From contig JAHFKF010000084.1 in NCBI GenBank assembly GCA_023245475.1, forward strand, positions 1 through 5,545: a stretch of DNA of 5,545 bases, in the 5' to 3' direction. Below, one piece after another: positions 4,627 through 5,545 of this stretch (positions are counted from its first letter, which is position 1; every line of letters starts with the position of its first letter). The translations under genes and the position numbers were made by a program. Origin of the DNA: Candidatus Levyibacteriota bacterium. Its GTDB lineage: Bacteria; Patescibacteriota; Microgenomatia; Levybacterales; UBA12049. The notes under the pieces were generated by a model. That model had not been told where the DNA came from. It worked only from the letters and a program-made list of their open reading frames with translations, and did not search any database.

Positions 4627-5545
4627 CTAATACAGTCCTTCTAGTTTTCCTTGAACTTTTCTTTTTCTTCTTCTCAACTTTTTAGCTCCCTCTTCCCCGC
4701 CACCACCCAGAAAAAATGAAATGAAAGCTACCACGTTAGCAGTTTGTTTCAAATCGTTGGTTTCCTTGTACTTCTTTGCTGCGGATGATTGGTCTAATCC
4801 TTTCACTAATATGATTTCGTTGCTCAAAGCTTTTCTTTGTGACGAATACACGTCAATAGATGTAGGACTACCCGTATGCGATTTTGCAATCTCTTTTTCA
4901 ACTATCTCTAAGGGGGCAGTAACTGCTGTGCCAGCACCTTGTAATTTATGCTCTGCATCTTTGAGTAATTCCACTGCGTGTGCTGGTTGTTGTGATCCAG
5001 TCACTGGATGTTCTAAATCCTTTATTGCACCAGTGATATCATTGACAATTTTCGTTCTTTCGTCAGGAGCTGCATATGCTGGAAGCTTTTTTAACTCTTG
5101 TCTTGCGTCATGTGCTACAAGAAGTCCACCAAAAAATCCAACAGAAGAGGCTGCTGCGACAGCATGAGTAAGAACTATTTTTGTATTAAGCTTTGCTATC
5201 TCTAGACGAAGGCGTCTTCGTGTTGCTCTAAGAGCTTTTCCCTCTCTGGCATCGACTTCTCTGGATGATTTCGTCACTGCTTTTCCCTGAATGGTTTGCT
5301 GAGGTACAATTTTCTTTTCATAATATTTGGCATCTTCTTCTCGGTCTTTAATATATCTTAGTACAGGATCGATATTCAGTTCTTCTAATACTTCATTTCC
5401 TTTAGCAAGACTGGTAAGCGTGCTAGCTGCGATGTTATATTGATCTGAAGTTAATCTCTTTTCTTTTAAAGAGCTTTCGATACGGGATACAGCACGTACA
5501 CGAAGTCTTGGTACAGGTTCTGTATCAATTAATGCCTGCTCAATG
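4627..5545 (-). CDS. Two-helix membrane protein of unknown function, C-terminal part
   Basis: The frame is open from the right edge to the TAG at 4627, showing 305 residues; the start lies beyond the window. A GTG at 5277 is only an internal codon: the 89 codons before it continue without a stop and read as ordinary helical, charged protein (for example VLEELNIDPVLRYIKDR). In the visible part there is a basic stretch (RRRLRLE), a transmembrane helix at about 123-144 (IVLTHAVAAASSVGFFGGLLVA), and a helical, Ala/Lys-rich region of about 120 residues. A second, shorter hydrophobic segment follows at about 267-283 (ANVVAFISFFLGGGG), then a very basic tail (KKLRRRKRK). Basic residues outside both helices suggest that both ends are cytoplasmic and the middle region faces out. 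I do not recognise the family. It could be longer and multi-domain. Confidence 0.72.
   Translation of the reverse strand, partial: IEQALIDTEPVPRLRVRAVSRIESSLKEKRLTSDQYNIAASTLTSLAKGNEVLEELNIDPVLRYIKDREEDAKYYEKKIVPQQTIQGKAVTKSSREVDAREGKALRATRRRLRLEIAKLNTKIVLTHAVAAASSVGFFGGLLVAHDARQELKKLPAYAAPDERTKIVNDITGAIKDLEHPVTGSQQPAHAVELLKDAEHKLQGAGTAVTAPLEIVEKEIAKSHTGSPTSIDVYSSQRKALSNEIILVKGLDQSSAAKKYKETNDLKQTANVVAFISFFLGGGGEEGAKKLRRRKRKVQGKLEGLY

Noticed and set aside
4721..5167. Plus-strand open frame of 148 codons antisense to the membrane protein
   Set aside because: Its cysteine- and serine-rich composition is what reverse reading of Ala/Lys-rich coding sequence gives, and there is no promoter at the usual spacing.
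1..5545. CRISPR array, insertion sequence, toxin-antitoxin or phage-defence cassette
   Set aside because: I see no spaced direct repeats, transposase or nuclease motifs, terminal inverted repeats, or paired small toxin-antitoxin genes in the window.

Overview
This AT-rich window carries seven protein genes and one tRNA-Lys gene. Genes are packed tightly and all stop codons seen are TAA or TAG. TGA is not needed as a sense codon, so the standard bacterial code fits. The tRNA has no encoded CCA, several genes are unrecognised, and no Shine-Dalgarno-led starts are visible. Together these suggest a bacterium with a compact genome, possibly of the Patescibacteria (Candidate Phyla Radiation). That placement is an inference, not shown by a marker gene.

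Layout from left to right. On the minus strand are the N-terminal part of a RibD/DHFR-like reductase (cut by the left edge), a DinB-fold protein, a short tRNA-like remnant, and tRNA-Lys(UUU). These are followed by an unrecognised 257-residue protein, a 171-residue protein with a twin-arginine signal, and a membrane-anchored TPR protein. On the plus strand is one PhzF-family enzyme, divergent from the TPR gene. At the right edge on the minus strand is the C-terminal part of a two-helix membrane protein whose start lies outside the window.

The most striking feature is how the genes begin. At all six protein starts inside the window a sigma-70 type -10 box (TATAAT five times, TATCAT once) sits only 6 nt (7 nt for PhzF) before the first codon. 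Transcription would therefore begin at or within a base or two of the start codon, giving leaderless mRNAs. This rule also corrects two gene models. The Tat-signal protein starts at 2342, where a TTGACA-N17-TATCAT promoter precedes it. The TPR gene extends 67 codons upstream of its first ATG to an in-frame ATC at 3652, which adds a membrane anchor.

The genes do not form an obvious pathway. The reductase, DinB and PhzF proteins are widespread small-enzyme families. The 257-residue protein, the Tat-signal protein and the TPR protein follow each other on the minus strand with 44-50 bp gaps, but each gap holds its own promoter, so they look like separate transcription units rather than an operon.
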